A stretch of 64,000 nt of DNA from positions 1-64,000 of the forward strand of contig NZ_BOMG01000062.1 of NCBI RefSeq assembly GCF_016862075.1. Reading direction: 5' to 3'. The number at the start of each line of letters is the position of its first letter. Position 1 is the first letter of the stretch. The DNA comes from Actinoplanes couchii. Lineage in GTDB: Bacteria; Actinomycetota; Actinomycetes; Mycobacteriales; Micromonosporaceae. Of this stretch, positions 35,407-44,241 are shown one piece after another. The position numbers were made by a program, and so were the translations under genes. Under the pieces are notes generated by a model, which was not told the DNA's origin, did not search any database, and worked only from the letters and a program-made list of their open reading frames with translations.

Positions 35407-36249
35407 ATGGATGTGCTGCTGGACGCTCTCGTGCATGTGCAATATCGCTTTCTCTACCTGGCCGAGGACGAGGCCGACCTGCCGGATCTGACGACTGCGC
35501 GAGCCGGCCAGCGCAACGGTCTGTGCGGGGCCAACGCTCCCGGTGTCCTGTCGATGATCGTCGGGCGGAACTACGGCCGGATCCCGGTCCGCGTCGAGTG
35601 GCACGACGCCGAGCCCCCGCTCGCCGGCGAGTGGGAGGAGGTCGTCGAGGTCCCGTTCCGGCCGACCGGCACCGAGCTGGCCCTCACCTCGTTCGACGAC
35701 CATCATCCGGTGCGCCTGCCCGGGGCCCCGAGTCTCCGAGCCCGGTTCTGCGGCACCGCGATGGACGCCGCCGGAGATGAGGTCGCCATGCTCGATGTCG
35801 ACCCGTCCGTCGACCGATACCTGCTGGCGCTGTGGCCCGCCGATCCGGCGCCGGAGACGGTCGTCCGGCAGACCAGTGATCTCGCCGGGCGCTGGCACGA
35901 GGAGGCCCGGAGCAAACCCGTGCCGGACCCGCGGATCTGGATCGGCGACGACGTGGATCGCTACGAATGGGACTGGCGGGACCGTCCGCTGCCGGACCGC
36001 CTGCGCGCCCTGGGCGGTGATGTCCTCGTCGTGGCCGAGCAGCACCGCGGCCTGCTGGAGGTCTTCGCGTCGTGGCCGCCCGAGATGCAGCGGGACGCCA
36101 CCGGCTGGCTGGCCGGCCTGGCGCCCGAGGCCGCCGCCGAATCCGATGATCCGCTACGGGCGCTGGTCGAGACGTTCGGCGCCGCCGAGCCGATCCTGCG
36201 CGAACAGGGGCGGGATCTGGTGGCCGAGCTGGTCGACCACTACTGCTGA
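35407..36249 (+). CDS. Protein of unknown function
   Basis: 280 residues from ATG 35407 (MDVLLDALVHVQYRFLYL); an earlier ATG at 35341 would overlap the divergent oxidase start codon. No signal peptide, no membrane segment, many acidic and tryptophan residues (WLAGLAPEA, YEWDWRDRPLPDRL). No family recognised. It is monocistronic, divergent from the amine oxidase (64 bp between) and overlaps the convergent ROK gene by 10 bp. Amino acid composition and codon use match its neighbours, so it is probably a real soluble protein. Confidence 0.65.
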   Translation: MDVLLDALVHVQYRFLYLAEDEADLPDLTTARAGQRNGLCGANAPGVLSMIVGRNYGRIPVRVEWHDAEPPLAGEWEEVVEVPFRPTGTELALTSFDDHHPVRLPGAPSLRARFCGTAMDAAGDEVAMLDVDPSVDRYLLALWPADPAPETVVRQTSDLAGRWHEEARSKPVPDPRIWIGDDVDRYEWDWRDRPLPDRLRALGGDVLVVAEQHRGLLEVFASWPPEMQRDATGWLAGLAPEAAAESDDPLRALVETFGAAEPILREQGRDLVAELVDHYC

Positions 36250-37391
36250 CGGCGCAGGTGGGACTGCAGGACCACGGCCGCCGCCCCGGTCGCGGAGGCG
36301 GTGGCGGCGGCCGAGGAGACGGTGACCGTCACCGAGCGGTTCCAGGTCCGGGCGCCGGCGGGCTGGACGCGGCGCATGATGGCCGGGCCGTAGACGAACG
36401 ACGCCGCCGCGAAACCGGGGCCGGTCAGCACCAGCAGGTCCAGGTCGAGCAGGTTCACCACCGATTCGGCGGCTGCCGCGACGTACGACGCCGAGGTCTC
36501 CAGCAACGCCAGGCACCGCGGACCGTGCGCTCGCGCCGCCCGGGCCACCGCCGCGAAGTCGGCGGTCACGCCGCGGGACACCGACCGGTCCAGGCCGGCT
36601 TCCGCGGCGGCCGCCGGATCGGCGCGGGCCGCCGCCACCACCGCCTCCGGGCCGGCCAGCGTCTCCAGGCAGCCGCGGCTGCCGCACCAGCATTCCGGTC
36701 CGTCCGCCTGGACACAGACGTGACCGAAACCGCCCACGCTTCCACGCAGCGCCCGGCCGTCCACGACGATGCCGGCGCCGATGCTCGAGCCCATGTGCAG
36801 GGCCGCGAACGGGCGGTCCGCGCCGATCCGGGCCACCCAGTACTCGCCGACCGCCGCAGCGGTCGCGCCGTCCTCCACCAGTACCGGCCGGCCGCTCTCC
36901 TCGGCGAGCCGTTTACGCAGCTCGGTGGGATCCCAGCCGCGCAGGTGCGGCACGTCGTCGCGTGGTCCGGGCCAGACCACCCCGATGCCGAGACAGCGGG
37001 CCCGGTCCACCCCCGAGGCGGTCAGCAGCAGGTCGATGCCGTCGGCGAGGTCCGCCGCGAGGGCCGGCCGGGCCAGCCGGGAGATGACGCCGCCGGTCTG
37101 CCCGGTCAGCACGAACGTGGTCACGTCCCGGTCCAGGTGGACGCCGACGGCCAGGCGGGCCGCCGGGTCCAGGCGGAGCATCGTGCGTGGTTTGCCGCCG
37201 GTCGGGGTGCGACCGGTTTCGATCAGCAGGCCCTCGTCCAGCAGGCGGCGCACCGTCATCGACACCGCGGCCTCGGTGAGCCCGGTGACGGCGGCCAGTT
37301 CGACCCGGCTCAGCTGCTCGGCGGCGCGGATCGCGTCGAGGATGCTCTCGCGAGCCGCCGGACGGTGCCCGCGACCGGGACGATCTCTCAC
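36240..37391 (-). CDS. ROK family transcriptional regulator
   Basis: 383 residues from a GTG at 37391 whose GTGA overlaps the alpha-galactosidase stop. N-terminal winged helix (about residues 15-75, LSRVELAAVTGLTEAAVSM) and a ROK sugar-kinase-like domain with GFGHVCVQ and the zinc/structure motif CWCGSRGCLETLAG. The kinase-like part lacks an obvious complete phosphate motif, consistent with a regulator. Being co-translated with alpha-galactosidase, it probably senses a released sugar and controls the alpha-galactosidase/beta-mannosidase divergon. Confidence 0.87.
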   Translation of the reverse strand: MRDRPGRGHRPAARESILDAIRAAEQLSRVELAAVTGLTEAAVSMTVRRLLDEGLLIETGRTPTGGKPRTMLRLDPAARLAVGVHLDRDVTTFVLTGQTGGVISRLARPALAADLADGIDLLLTASGVDRARCLGIGVVWPGPRDDVPHLRGWDPTELRKRLAEESGRPVLVEDGATAAAVGEYWVARIGADRPFAALHMGSSIGAGIVVDGRALRGSVGGFGHVCVQADGPECWCGSRGCLETLAGPEAVVAAARADPAAAAEAGLDRSVSRGVTADFAAVARAARAHGPRCLALLETSASYVAAAAESVVNLLDLDLLVLTGPGFAAASFVYGPAIMRRVQPAGARTWNRSVTVTVSSAAATASATGAAAVVLQSHLRRQQ

Positions 37392-39526
37392 ACCGGCCCC
37401 CTCGACAGCACGGCGGTGGCCCGGATCAGCAGCACCCGGTCCGGGTAGAGGACCGGGAGCCGCAGGCCGGAGCCGCCGAGCACCCGCCCGCTCAGGCGCA
37501 CGCCCCGCGGAGTGCACCAGGGTAGCGCGGCTCCCCACGCCGCCGCGTTGCCGTCCGCGACGTCGGCGGGCGGCTGGGGGCGGACGTGCCAGACGGTGTC
37601 CGGGTCAAGACCGGGAAGGATCATCGCCCCGGGCGGATAGGAGACGCTGGTCGCGGTGGCGGTCAGCGCGAAGAGGGCGTCGGTTCCGGTCACCACACCC
37701 GTCAGCGAGTACGCCGGATCGCTCTCGTCCCCGTGCACCAGCGTGCCGGTGTGCAGCAGGTCGCGCAGCTCCTTGTAGAGCGCCACCCACTCGGCGAGCC
37801 GCGCGCGGTCCTCGGCGGAGGCCGAGGTCAGGTCCCACTCGATGCCGAAGTGCCCGAAGATCGCGTTGCCGGCCTGCATGTCCAGCGGCAGATGCCGGTG
37901 GGTGGTGTGCGACACCGGCGCCCCGACGTGCGACCCGATCAGCTCGAGGGGCAGCAGCAGCGAGGTCCACCGCTGGATGGCGACCCGTTCGTGCGCGTCG
38001 ATGCAGTCCGAGGCCCAGACCCGGTCGGTGCGTTCCAGGATCTCCAGGTCGACCCGCCCGCCGCCGGACGAGCACGACTCGATCTCCACCACCGGATGCC
38101 GTTCCCGCAGCTCGTCGAGCAGCCGGTAGACGGCCCGGGTCTGATCGTGGACCCCGGCCCGGCCGCTGCCCGGATGCCCGGCCTCCACCAGATCCCGGTT
38201 GTGGTCCCACTTCAGATAGGCGATGTCGTATTCGGTCAGCAGCGCGTCGAGGCGGCCGAGGATGTAGGCGTACGCCGCCGGATTGTGCAGATCCAGAACC
38301 TGCTGCGACCGCGCGGCCCCGGGCAGCCGGTGACCGATACCCATCATCCAGTCCGGGTGGGCGCGGGCCAGCTCCGAATCGGGGTTGATCATCTCGGGTT
38401 CCACCCAGAGCCCGAACTCCATGCCCAGCTCACACACCACGTCGATGAGCGGCGACAGCCCGTCCGGCCACACGTCGGCGGACACGAACCAGTCCCCGAG
38501 CCCGGTGTCGTCGGTGCGCCGCGACCCGAACCACCCGTCGTCGAGCACGAACCGCTCCGCCCCCACCTCCGCGGCAGCCTGGGCAAGAGCGGTCAGGCGG
38601 TCCAGATCGTGATCGAAGTAGACGGCCTCCCAGGTGTTGACCACCACCGGCCGCGGCGACGCCGGATGATGCGGCCGGGACCGCAGCAGATCGTGGAACC
38701 GCGCCGAGATCCCGTCCAGCCCGGACGCCGAGAACGCCCCGTGGATCCACGGCGTGGTGTAGGAATCGCCCTCGGCCAGACCGATCTCACCGGGCAGCAG
38801 CAGCTCGCCACCACCGAGCGCCGAGTGCCCGTGATAGTTACGCTCGGCAATGGTCCGCGCCCCGCCGGAGAACGCGGTGTGCAGGCCCCACACCTGGCCC
38901 TGCCGGTTCGAGAACCCGGCCGTCCCGGCACACAGCAGGTAGGCCGCGTCGTACCCGGTGCGCCCGGTCCGGTTCTCCCGCACCCGCAGTCCGTGTGTGA
39001 ACGCGGTCCGTTGCGGCGACCGTTCGCGCAGATGGTGACCGGTGAAGTCGAGCAGCTCCACCGTCGCGGACGGCACCGGCAGGAAGACCGTCAGATGCTC
39101 CAGCCAGTACGTGCCGGGCGCGACGCTGGTCAGCCGCGACCGCGCCCGCAGCACCCCGGAGGGCGTCAGCTCCAGCTCGATGCGCAGCCGCAGACCGGCC
39201 TCAGGATCGAAGGCATTGATGTGTACGTATGAATCGCCCCGATCGATTCCGGTCACCTGGAACGCGGTGGACCACGCCCGCCCGTCCCGGTGCCCGGCCA
39301 GCCCGGGGGAACCGAGCCACCCGGCCGACTGCTCCGGCACCATCGACACCCGAACCGCCCCGTCCACCGAGAACCCGATCGGCTGTGGCGCGGTGGAGAG
39401 CAGCAGATCCTCCGCGGTGAACGTGCCGAGTGCCTCACCCCAGTGCACGATGGAGGGCAGCGCGGTGCCGCGGCAGTCCAGCACCACGCTCGTTCCGGCG
39501 GCGGTCAGATGTACCAGATCGACCAT
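37388..39526 (-). CDS. GH36 alpha-galactosidase
   Basis: 712 residues, standard for GH36. Beta-sandwich N-terminal domain, TIM barrel from about 290 with VLDDGWFGSR, nucleophile D441 in YLKWDHNRD, acid/base D507 in WASDCIDAHER, and the CSSGGGR substrate-binding motif. Removes alpha-1,6-galactose from raffinose-type sugars or galactomannan oligosaccharides in the cytoplasm (no signal). Start ATG 39526 with a GGAGG upstream. Divergent from beta-mannosidase, which fits galactomannan breakdown. Confidence 0.93.
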   Translation of the reverse strand: MVDLVHLTAAGTSVVLDCRGTALPSIVHWGEALGTFTAEDLLLSTAPQPIGFSVDGAVRVSMVPEQSAGWLGSPGLAGHRDGRAWSTAFQVTGIDRGDSYVHINAFDPEAGLRLRIELELTPSGVLRARSRLTSVAPGTYWLEHLTVFLPVPSATVELLDFTGHHLRERSPQRTAFTHGLRVRENRTGRTGYDAAYLLCAGTAGFSNRQGQVWGLHTAFSGGARTIAERNYHGHSALGGGELLLPGEIGLAEGDSYTTPWIHGAFSASGLDGISARFHDLLRSRPHHPASPRPVVVNTWEAVYFDHDLDRLTALAQAAAEVGAERFVLDDGWFGSRRTDDTGLGDWFVSADVWPDGLSPLIDVVCELGMEFGLWVEPEMINPDSELARAHPDWMMGIGHRLPGAARSQQVLDLHNPAAYAYILGRLDALLTEYDIAYLKWDHNRDLVEAGHPGSGRAGVHDQTRAVYRLLDELRERHPVVEIESCSSGGGRVDLEILERTDRVWASDCIDAHERVAIQRWTSLLLPLELIGSHVGAPVSHTTHRHLPLDMQAGNAIFGHFGIEWDLTSASAEDRARLAEWVALYKELRDLLHTGTLVHGDESDPAYSLTGVVTGTDALFALTATATSVSYPPGAMILPGLDPDTVWHVRPQPPADVADGNAAAWGAALPWCTPRGVRLSGRVLGGSGLRLPVLYPDRVLLIRATAVLSRGPV

Positions 39527-39548
39527 TTGTGGGACGCCTCCACCAGCG

Positions 39549-39577
39549 TTGACGGGCTTCGTTCAGTTGCTTAAGAA
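39549..39577 (+). promoter_or_regulatory. Promoter of beta-mannosidase gene
   Basis: TTGACG (39549-39554), 17 bp spacer, TAAGAA (39572-39577). The spacer and -10 contain TGCTTAAG, whose reverse complement CTTAAGCA also occurs in the operator of the importer promoter at 11258-11266. Confidence 0.6.
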
Positions 39578-39618
39578 TGTGGGAACCCCGGTGCGGCGAC
39601 AACCCTAGGAGCGACCCG

Positions 39619-42048
39619 ATGCTCAAGACCGACCTGCACACGGGCTGGACCGTCCGTGCCGCAGCAGGGCCCGTTCCGGACACGATCGCCGCGGCGCGGG
39701 TGCCCGCGACGGTGCCCGGCACGGTGCACACCGACCTGCTCGCCGCCGGGCTGATCCCGGACCCCTACCTGGGCGCCCACGAGGCCGATCTGGTCTGGTT
39801 CCACCGCAGCTCGTGGATCTACGACAGCACCGTCACCGCCGCGCCGGCCGGTGACGGCGAACGTGTCGACCTGGTCTTCGACGGGCTCGACACGGTGGCC
39901 ACGGTGTCGTTCGCCGGATCCGAGCTGGGGCGCACCCGCAACATGCACCGCGGCTACCGCTTCGACGTGCGGCACCTGCTGCACGACGGCGGCATCCCGC
40001 TGAGTGTGCGGTTCGACTCGGCGCTGGAATATGCGGAGCAGATCGAGAAAGAACTGGGCAGCCGGCCGCGGCCGTACCCGCATCCGTTCAACGCCGTCCG
40101 CAAGATGGCCTGCTCGTTCGGGTGGGACTGGGGCCCCGATCTGCAGACGGCGGGCATCTGGAAGGGCGTGCGCCTGGAACGCTGGCACACCGCCCGGCTG
40201 GCGTCGGTGCGCCCGCTCGCCGGCCGCGACCGGCTCACCGTGCACGTCGACGTGGAACGCGCCGCCGACGGCCCGCTGACCGTCGAGGTGACCGCCGGTG
40301 ATCACAGCGCCGTGATCGAACTGCCCGGCGGCACCGATCAGGGCGCCGTCGAGCTCGCCGTGCCGGACGCCCCGCTCTGGTGGCCCGCCGGGCACGGTGA
40401 CCAGCCACTCGTTCCGGTCGCGGTGATCCTGCGCGACGGCGCCGAGACCCTCGACGAGCACCACACCCGGGTCGGCTTCCGGGACGTGCACCTGGACGAG
40501 AGCGCCGACGAGCACGGCAGCCGGTTCACCCTGTCCGTGAACGACAAGGAGATCTTCGTTCTCGGGCTGAACTGGATCCCGGAGGACCATCTGCTCACCC
40601 GGATCACCCGGGAACGCCTCGAAACCGCCGTCGATCGAGCGGTCGCCGCCAATGCCAATCTGCTGCGGATCTGGGGCGGCGGCATCTGGGAGACCGACGA
40701 CTTCTACGACGTCTGCGACGAGCGCGGCATTCTGGTCTGGCAGGACTTCCCGCTCGCCTGCGCGGCCTATGCCGAAGAGGAACCACTCCGGTCGGAGATT
40801 CTCGCCGAGGCCCGGGAGAACGTGACCCGGCTCGCCCCGCACCCGTCGCTGATCCTGTGGAACGGCGGCAACGAGAACATCTGGGGGCACGAGGACTGGG
40901 GCTGGAAAGAGCAGTTGCAAGGCGCGACCTGGGGCGCCCGTTACTACTACGAGGACTTCCCGGCGCTGCTCAGCGAACTCGACCAGACCCGGCCGTACCA
41001 CCCGGGCAGCCCGTCCAGCCCGCTCTTCGCCGGCGTGCATCCCAACGACGACAGGCACGGCACCCGGCACGAATGGGAAGCCTGGAATCGGCAGGACTAC
41101 ACCTATCACGACAATTTCGTACCCCGGTTCTGCTCCGAATTCGGCTGGCAGGCGCCACCCACCTGGGCCACCCTGACCGCCGCGCTCGCACCCGGGGATC
41201 TGCACAAGGAATCGGCCGCTTTCCTGCTGCACCAGAAGGCCGAGGACGGCAACGGGAAACTCGATCGCGGGCTCGCGCACCACATGCGGGTGCCGGCTGA
41301 ATTCGGGGACTGGCACTGGGCCACCCAGCTCAATCAGGCGCGCGCCACCGCCTATGCGGTCCGGCATCTGCGCAGTCACGCCCCGCGGACCATGGGCAGC
41401 ATCATCTGGCAGCTCAACGACTGCTGGCCGGTCACCTCGTGGGCCGTGGTGGACGGCGGCGGGCGACGGAAACCCGCGTGGTTCGCGCTGCGGGACGCGT
41501 ACGCCCAGCAATTGATCTGCTTTGTCCGCCGGGACGACCGCACGCTGCTCGCAGCGATCAACGACAGCGATCTGCCGTGGAATTTCACCGCTCGGATGCG
41601 GCGCTTGCGTTTCGACGGCACGCCGCTTGCGTCCGACTCCCCGGAGATTTCGGTCGGGCCGCGGTCGGTGACGCTTGTCGAGCTCGATCCGGCGCTGCTC
41701 GCCGCCGCCACGCCCGCGTCCGAGGTGCTGGTCGCCGACGCCGGTGAGCTTCGCGCCACGCACCTGTTCGCCGAGGACAAGGACCTCGACTACGACCCCG
41801 CCGCGGTACGGGCCCACACGGTCGCCGTGGACGGTGGATACTCGGTGACCGTGACCGCAGCGTCGTTCGCCAGGGACGTGGCGGTCCTCGCCGACCGGGT
41901 CGCGCCGGACGCCGTCGTCGACCACATGCTCGTCGACCTGCTGCCGGGGGAGACCCGCACGTTCCACGTCGCGACCACGGCGCCGGTGGACGGGGAATCG
42001 TTCAGTGCGCCCGAGGTGCTGCGCTCGGCGAACTCGCTGGCCGGCTGA
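39619..42048 (+). CDS. GH2 beta-mannosidase
   Basis: 809 residues. Jelly-roll domain with FHRSSWIY, GWDWGPDLQTAGIWKGV typical of beta-mannosidases, then TIM barrel with acid/base E419 in WNGGNENIWG and nucleophile E507 in RFCSEFGWQ. Cytoplasmic exo-enzyme releasing mannose from beta-mannosides. The start at 39619 has TAGGAGCG upstream; an in-frame ATG at 39577 lies inside the -10 hexamer and is excluded if that promoter is used. Its TGA is immediately followed by the in-frame ATG of a LacI-like sensor gene. Confidence 0.93.
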   Translation: MLKTDLHTGWTVRAAAGPVPDTIAAARVPATVPGTVHTDLLAAGLIPDPYLGAHEADLVWFHRSSWIYDSTVTAAPAGDGERVDLVFDGLDTVATVSFAGSELGRTRNMHRGYRFDVRHLLHDGGIPLSVRFDSALEYAEQIEKELGSRPRPYPHPFNAVRKMACSFGWDWGPDLQTAGIWKGVRLERWHTARLASVRPLAGRDRLTVHVDVERAADGPLTVEVTAGDHSAVIELPGGTDQGAVELAVPDAPLWWPAGHGDQPLVPVAVILRDGAETLDEHHTRVGFRDVHLDESADEHGSRFTLSVNDKEIFVLGLNWIPEDHLLTRITRERLETAVDRAVAANANLLRIWGGGIWETDDFYDVCDERGILVWQDFPLACAAYAEEEPLRSEILAEARENVTRLAPHPSLILWNGGNENIWGHEDWGWKEQLQGATWGARYYYEDFPALLSELDQTRPYHPGSPSSPLFAGVHPNDDRHGTRHEWEAWNRQDYTYHDNFVPRFCSEFGWQAPPTWATLTAALAPGDLHKESAAFLLHQKAEDGNGKLDRGLAHHMRVPAEFGDWHWATQLNQARATAYAVRHLRSHAPRTMGSIIWQLNDCWPVTSWAVVDGGGRRKPAWFALRDAYAQQLICFVRRDDRTLLAAINDSDLPWNFTARMRRLRFDGTPLASDSPEISVGPRSVTLVELDPALLAAATPASEVLVADAGELRATHLFAEDKDLDYDPAAVRAHTVAVDGGYSVTVTAASFARDVAVLADRVAPDAVVDHMLVDLLPGETRTFHVATTAPVDGESFSAPEVLRSANSLAG

Positions 42049-42858
42049 ATGCTCGTCGGCCTCGTCCTCACCGAGAACGCCGCCCGGGTCGGCGTCGAGC
42101 CGTTCTTCCTGGAACTCATCGCCGGGATGGAGGAGGCGCTCACCCCGCACGGGATCACGGTGTTGCTCCTGGTGGTGCCGTCGGCCGACGCCGAACGGGA
42201 CACCTACCGGCGGTGGGCGTCGGATCGGACGGTGCGGGCCGTGGTCGTGGTCAACCTGGTCCACGACGATCCCCGGCCCGCGTTCGTCGCCTCGCTGGGG
42301 CTGCCCGCGGTGCTGGCCGGGCGGTCCGCTTTCGACGGATTCTCCCGGGTCGTCACCGACGATGCGGGGGCGTTGACCGTTGCCGTGGATCTGCTGGCCT
42401 CGCTCGGACACCGGGTGGTCGGGCGGGTCACCGGGCCCGCTGATCTGGTGCACACCGCTGACCGGACCGAGGCCATGGTCGCCGCGGCGGGGCGGCACGA
42501 CATCCGCGTGCACCTGGTCGAAGGCGACTACAGCGCGTCATCGGGGGTGCGGGGGATCGAGGAGTTGCTGGCTGTGGTGCCGCCGCCCACCGCTGTCATC
42601 TTCGACAACGATGTGATGGCCGTCGCGGCCTCCCGGTCCGGGATCGACGTTCCCGGGCAGGTCAGTCTGCTGGTACACGACGATTCGCCGCTCTGTGAAC
42701 TCGCGGTGCCGCCGCTGGCCGCGCTCAGCATCGACGTGCATGAGCATGGGCTGACGCTCGGGCGGGTGGTGCTGGCCGCTCTGGACGGGGCGGCGCCCGC
42801 GGAACATCCCGGTCCACCGGTCCGGGTTCTGCGCCGGGCCAGCATCTCGCCGGTCTGA
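42049..42858 (+). CDS. LacI/PBP1-type sugar-sensing protein lacking the HTH domain
   Basis: 269 residues that begin directly at the effector-binding domain of LacI-family regulators (GLVLTENAARVGVEPFFLELIAGMEEAL) and contain the late family motifs VPGQVSLLVHDDSPL and PLAALSIDVHEHGLTLGRVVL. The about 55-residue N-terminal helix-turn-helix and hinge are missing. The codon before the ATG is the beta-mannosidase stop, in the same frame. It may be a decayed regulator, a sensor acting through a partner protein, or part of a rare readthrough fusion. Confidence 0.8.
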   Translation: MLVGLVLTENAARVGVEPFFLELIAGMEEALTPHGITVLLLVVPSADAERDTYRRWASDRTVRAVVVVNLVHDDPRPAFVASLGLPAVLAGRSAFDGFSRVVTDDAGALTVAVDLLASLGHRVVGRVTGPADLVHTADRTEAMVAAAGRHDIRVHLVEGDYSASSGVRGIEELLAVVPPPTAVIFDNDVMAVAASRSGIDVPGQVSLLVHDDSPLCELAVPPLAALSIDVHEHGLTLGRVVLAALDGAAPAEHPGPPVRVLRRASISPV

Positions 42859-42889
42859 CTCGCTCAGCCCGTCCCGCCCGGGGCGCTCG

Positions 42890-42895
42890 TATAGT
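42890..42895 (+). promoter_or_regulatory. Probable -10 (TATAGT), leaderless
   Basis: TATAGT followed by 7 nt and the GTG at 42903. Confidence 0.55.
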
Positions 42896-42902
42896 CGGCC
42901 TG

Positions 42903-44201
42903 GTGAGCTTCGACGTCACCGCTTTTCGCGCCCACTTCCCCTCCCTCGACTCCGGCCTGGCGTTCTTCGACGGGCCCGGCGGCACCCAGACCCCGCGACC
43001 GGTCGCCGAGGCGATCGTCGCGACGATGACCGGGCCGCTCTCCAACCGGGGCGCGGTCAGCGCCTCCGAACGCAACGCCGACCGGGCCGTCACCGAGTTC
43101 CGGGCCGCCTACGCCGACCTGCTCGGGGTGCCCGCGAACGGGATCGTGCACGGGCGCAGCGCCACCCAGCTCACCTACGACTTCTCCCGCCACCTGGCCA
43201 GGACGTGGCAGCCGGGGGACGAGATCGTGGTCAGCCGACTCGACCACGACAGCAACATCCGGCCGTGGGTGCAAGCCGCGGCATCCCGTGGCGTCACGGT
43301 GCGCTGGATCGAGATCGATCCTTTCACCACCGAGCTGGAACTTTCCGACCTCTCGCCCTTCTCGCCGCGAACCCGACTGGTTGCGGTGACCGCGGCCTCC
43401 AATGTGCTCGGCACCGTCACGCCACTGCGGAAGATCGCGGACATGGCCCATGCGGTGGGGGCACTGCTCTACGTTGACGGGGTGCACTACACGGCGCATC
43501 GGTTCGTTGATGTTTCCGCGCTCGGGGCTGATTTTTTCGTGTGTTCGCCCTATAAATTCCTTGGGCCGCACTGTGGGGTGCTTGCCGCTGACCCGGCGCT
43601 GCTGGAGACGTTGCGACCGGACAAGCTGATCCCGTCATCGGACAGCGTTCCCGAGCGATTCGAGTTCGGCACCCTGCCGTATGAGCAGCTCGCGGGCGCC
43701 ACCGCGGCCGTCGACTTCCTCGCCGCCGCCGTTCCCTCTTCCCCCGCTGTCTCCTCTCCGTCTGCTTCTGCCAGCTCCGCCACCTCCTCTTCTCCCGGCA
43801 CCTCCTCCTCTAGCCTCGCCTCTCCTACCTCCTTCTCCGGCGCCGCCGTTGCCGGGCGTCGGCAGCGTCTGGCGACCTCGTTCGCGGCGCTCCACTCCCA
43901 TGAAGGGGCGTTGCGGGCCCGGATCGAGAACGGTCTTCCCGCGGTCACCCTCCACTCCCTCGCCGCGGATCGCACTCCCACGCTGCTGATGAGCTTCGAG
44001 GGGCGGGACGCCCGGGACGCCCAGTTGTTCCTGGCGGCCCGGGACGTCCTGGCTCCGGCCGGATCCTTCTACGCCCAGGAGCCGTTCGCGGCGCTCAAGT
44101 TGCCGACGCCCGCGTTGCGGGTGGGGCTGGCGCCGTACAACACGGTGGAAGAAGTTGATCGGCTCTTGGAAGGCCTTGCCGCGTTCTCGACCGGTTCCTG
44201 A
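42903..44201 (+). CDS. Cysteine desulfurase-like class V aminotransferase
   Basis: 432 residues, fold type I PLP enzyme. FFDGPGGTQTP at the N-terminus, HDSNIRPW, VDGVHYTAH, and the PLP-lysine motif SPYKFLGPHCG place it in the cysteine desulfurase-like subfamily rather than housekeeping IscS/SufS. Physiological substrate unknown. A Ser/Ala/Pro-rich insert of about 45 residues (about 277-320) interrupts the conserved body. GTG start 7 nt after a TATAGT -10, so probably a leaderless, single-gene transcript. Confidence 0.85.
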   Translation: MSFDVTAFRAHFPSLDSGLAFFDGPGGTQTPRPVAEAIVATMTGPLSNRGAVSASERNADRAVTEFRAAYADLLGVPANGIVHGRSATQLTYDFSRHLARTWQPGDEIVVSRLDHDSNIRPWVQAAASRGVTVRWIEIDPFTTELELSDLSPFSPRTRLVAVTAASNVLGTVTPLRKIADMAHAVGALLYVDGVHYTAHRFVDVSALGADFFVCSPYKFLGPHCGVLAADPALLETLRPDKLIPSSDSVPERFEFGTLPYEQLAGATAAVDFLAAAVPSSPAVSSPSASASSATSSSPGTSSSSLASPTSFSGAAVAGRRQRLATSFAALHSHEGALRARIENGLPAVTLHSLAADRTPTLLMSFEGRDARDAQLFLAARDVLAPAGSFYAQEPFAALKLPTPALRVGLAPYNTVEEVDRLLEGLAAFSTGS

Positions 44202-44241
44202 CCTTCAGCATCCCGCTTTCAGCTGCCTGTTCTTCGGCCCT

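Noticed and set aside
33789..35780. Large plus-strand ORF antisense to the amine oxidase
   Set aside because: High-GC shadow frame; the minus strand has Tat, FAD and oxidase motifs.
39577..39618. Earlier ATG of beta-mannosidase
   Set aside because: It lies within the -10 hexamer of the best promoter and adds a non-conserved leader; ATG 39619 has a ribosome binding site.
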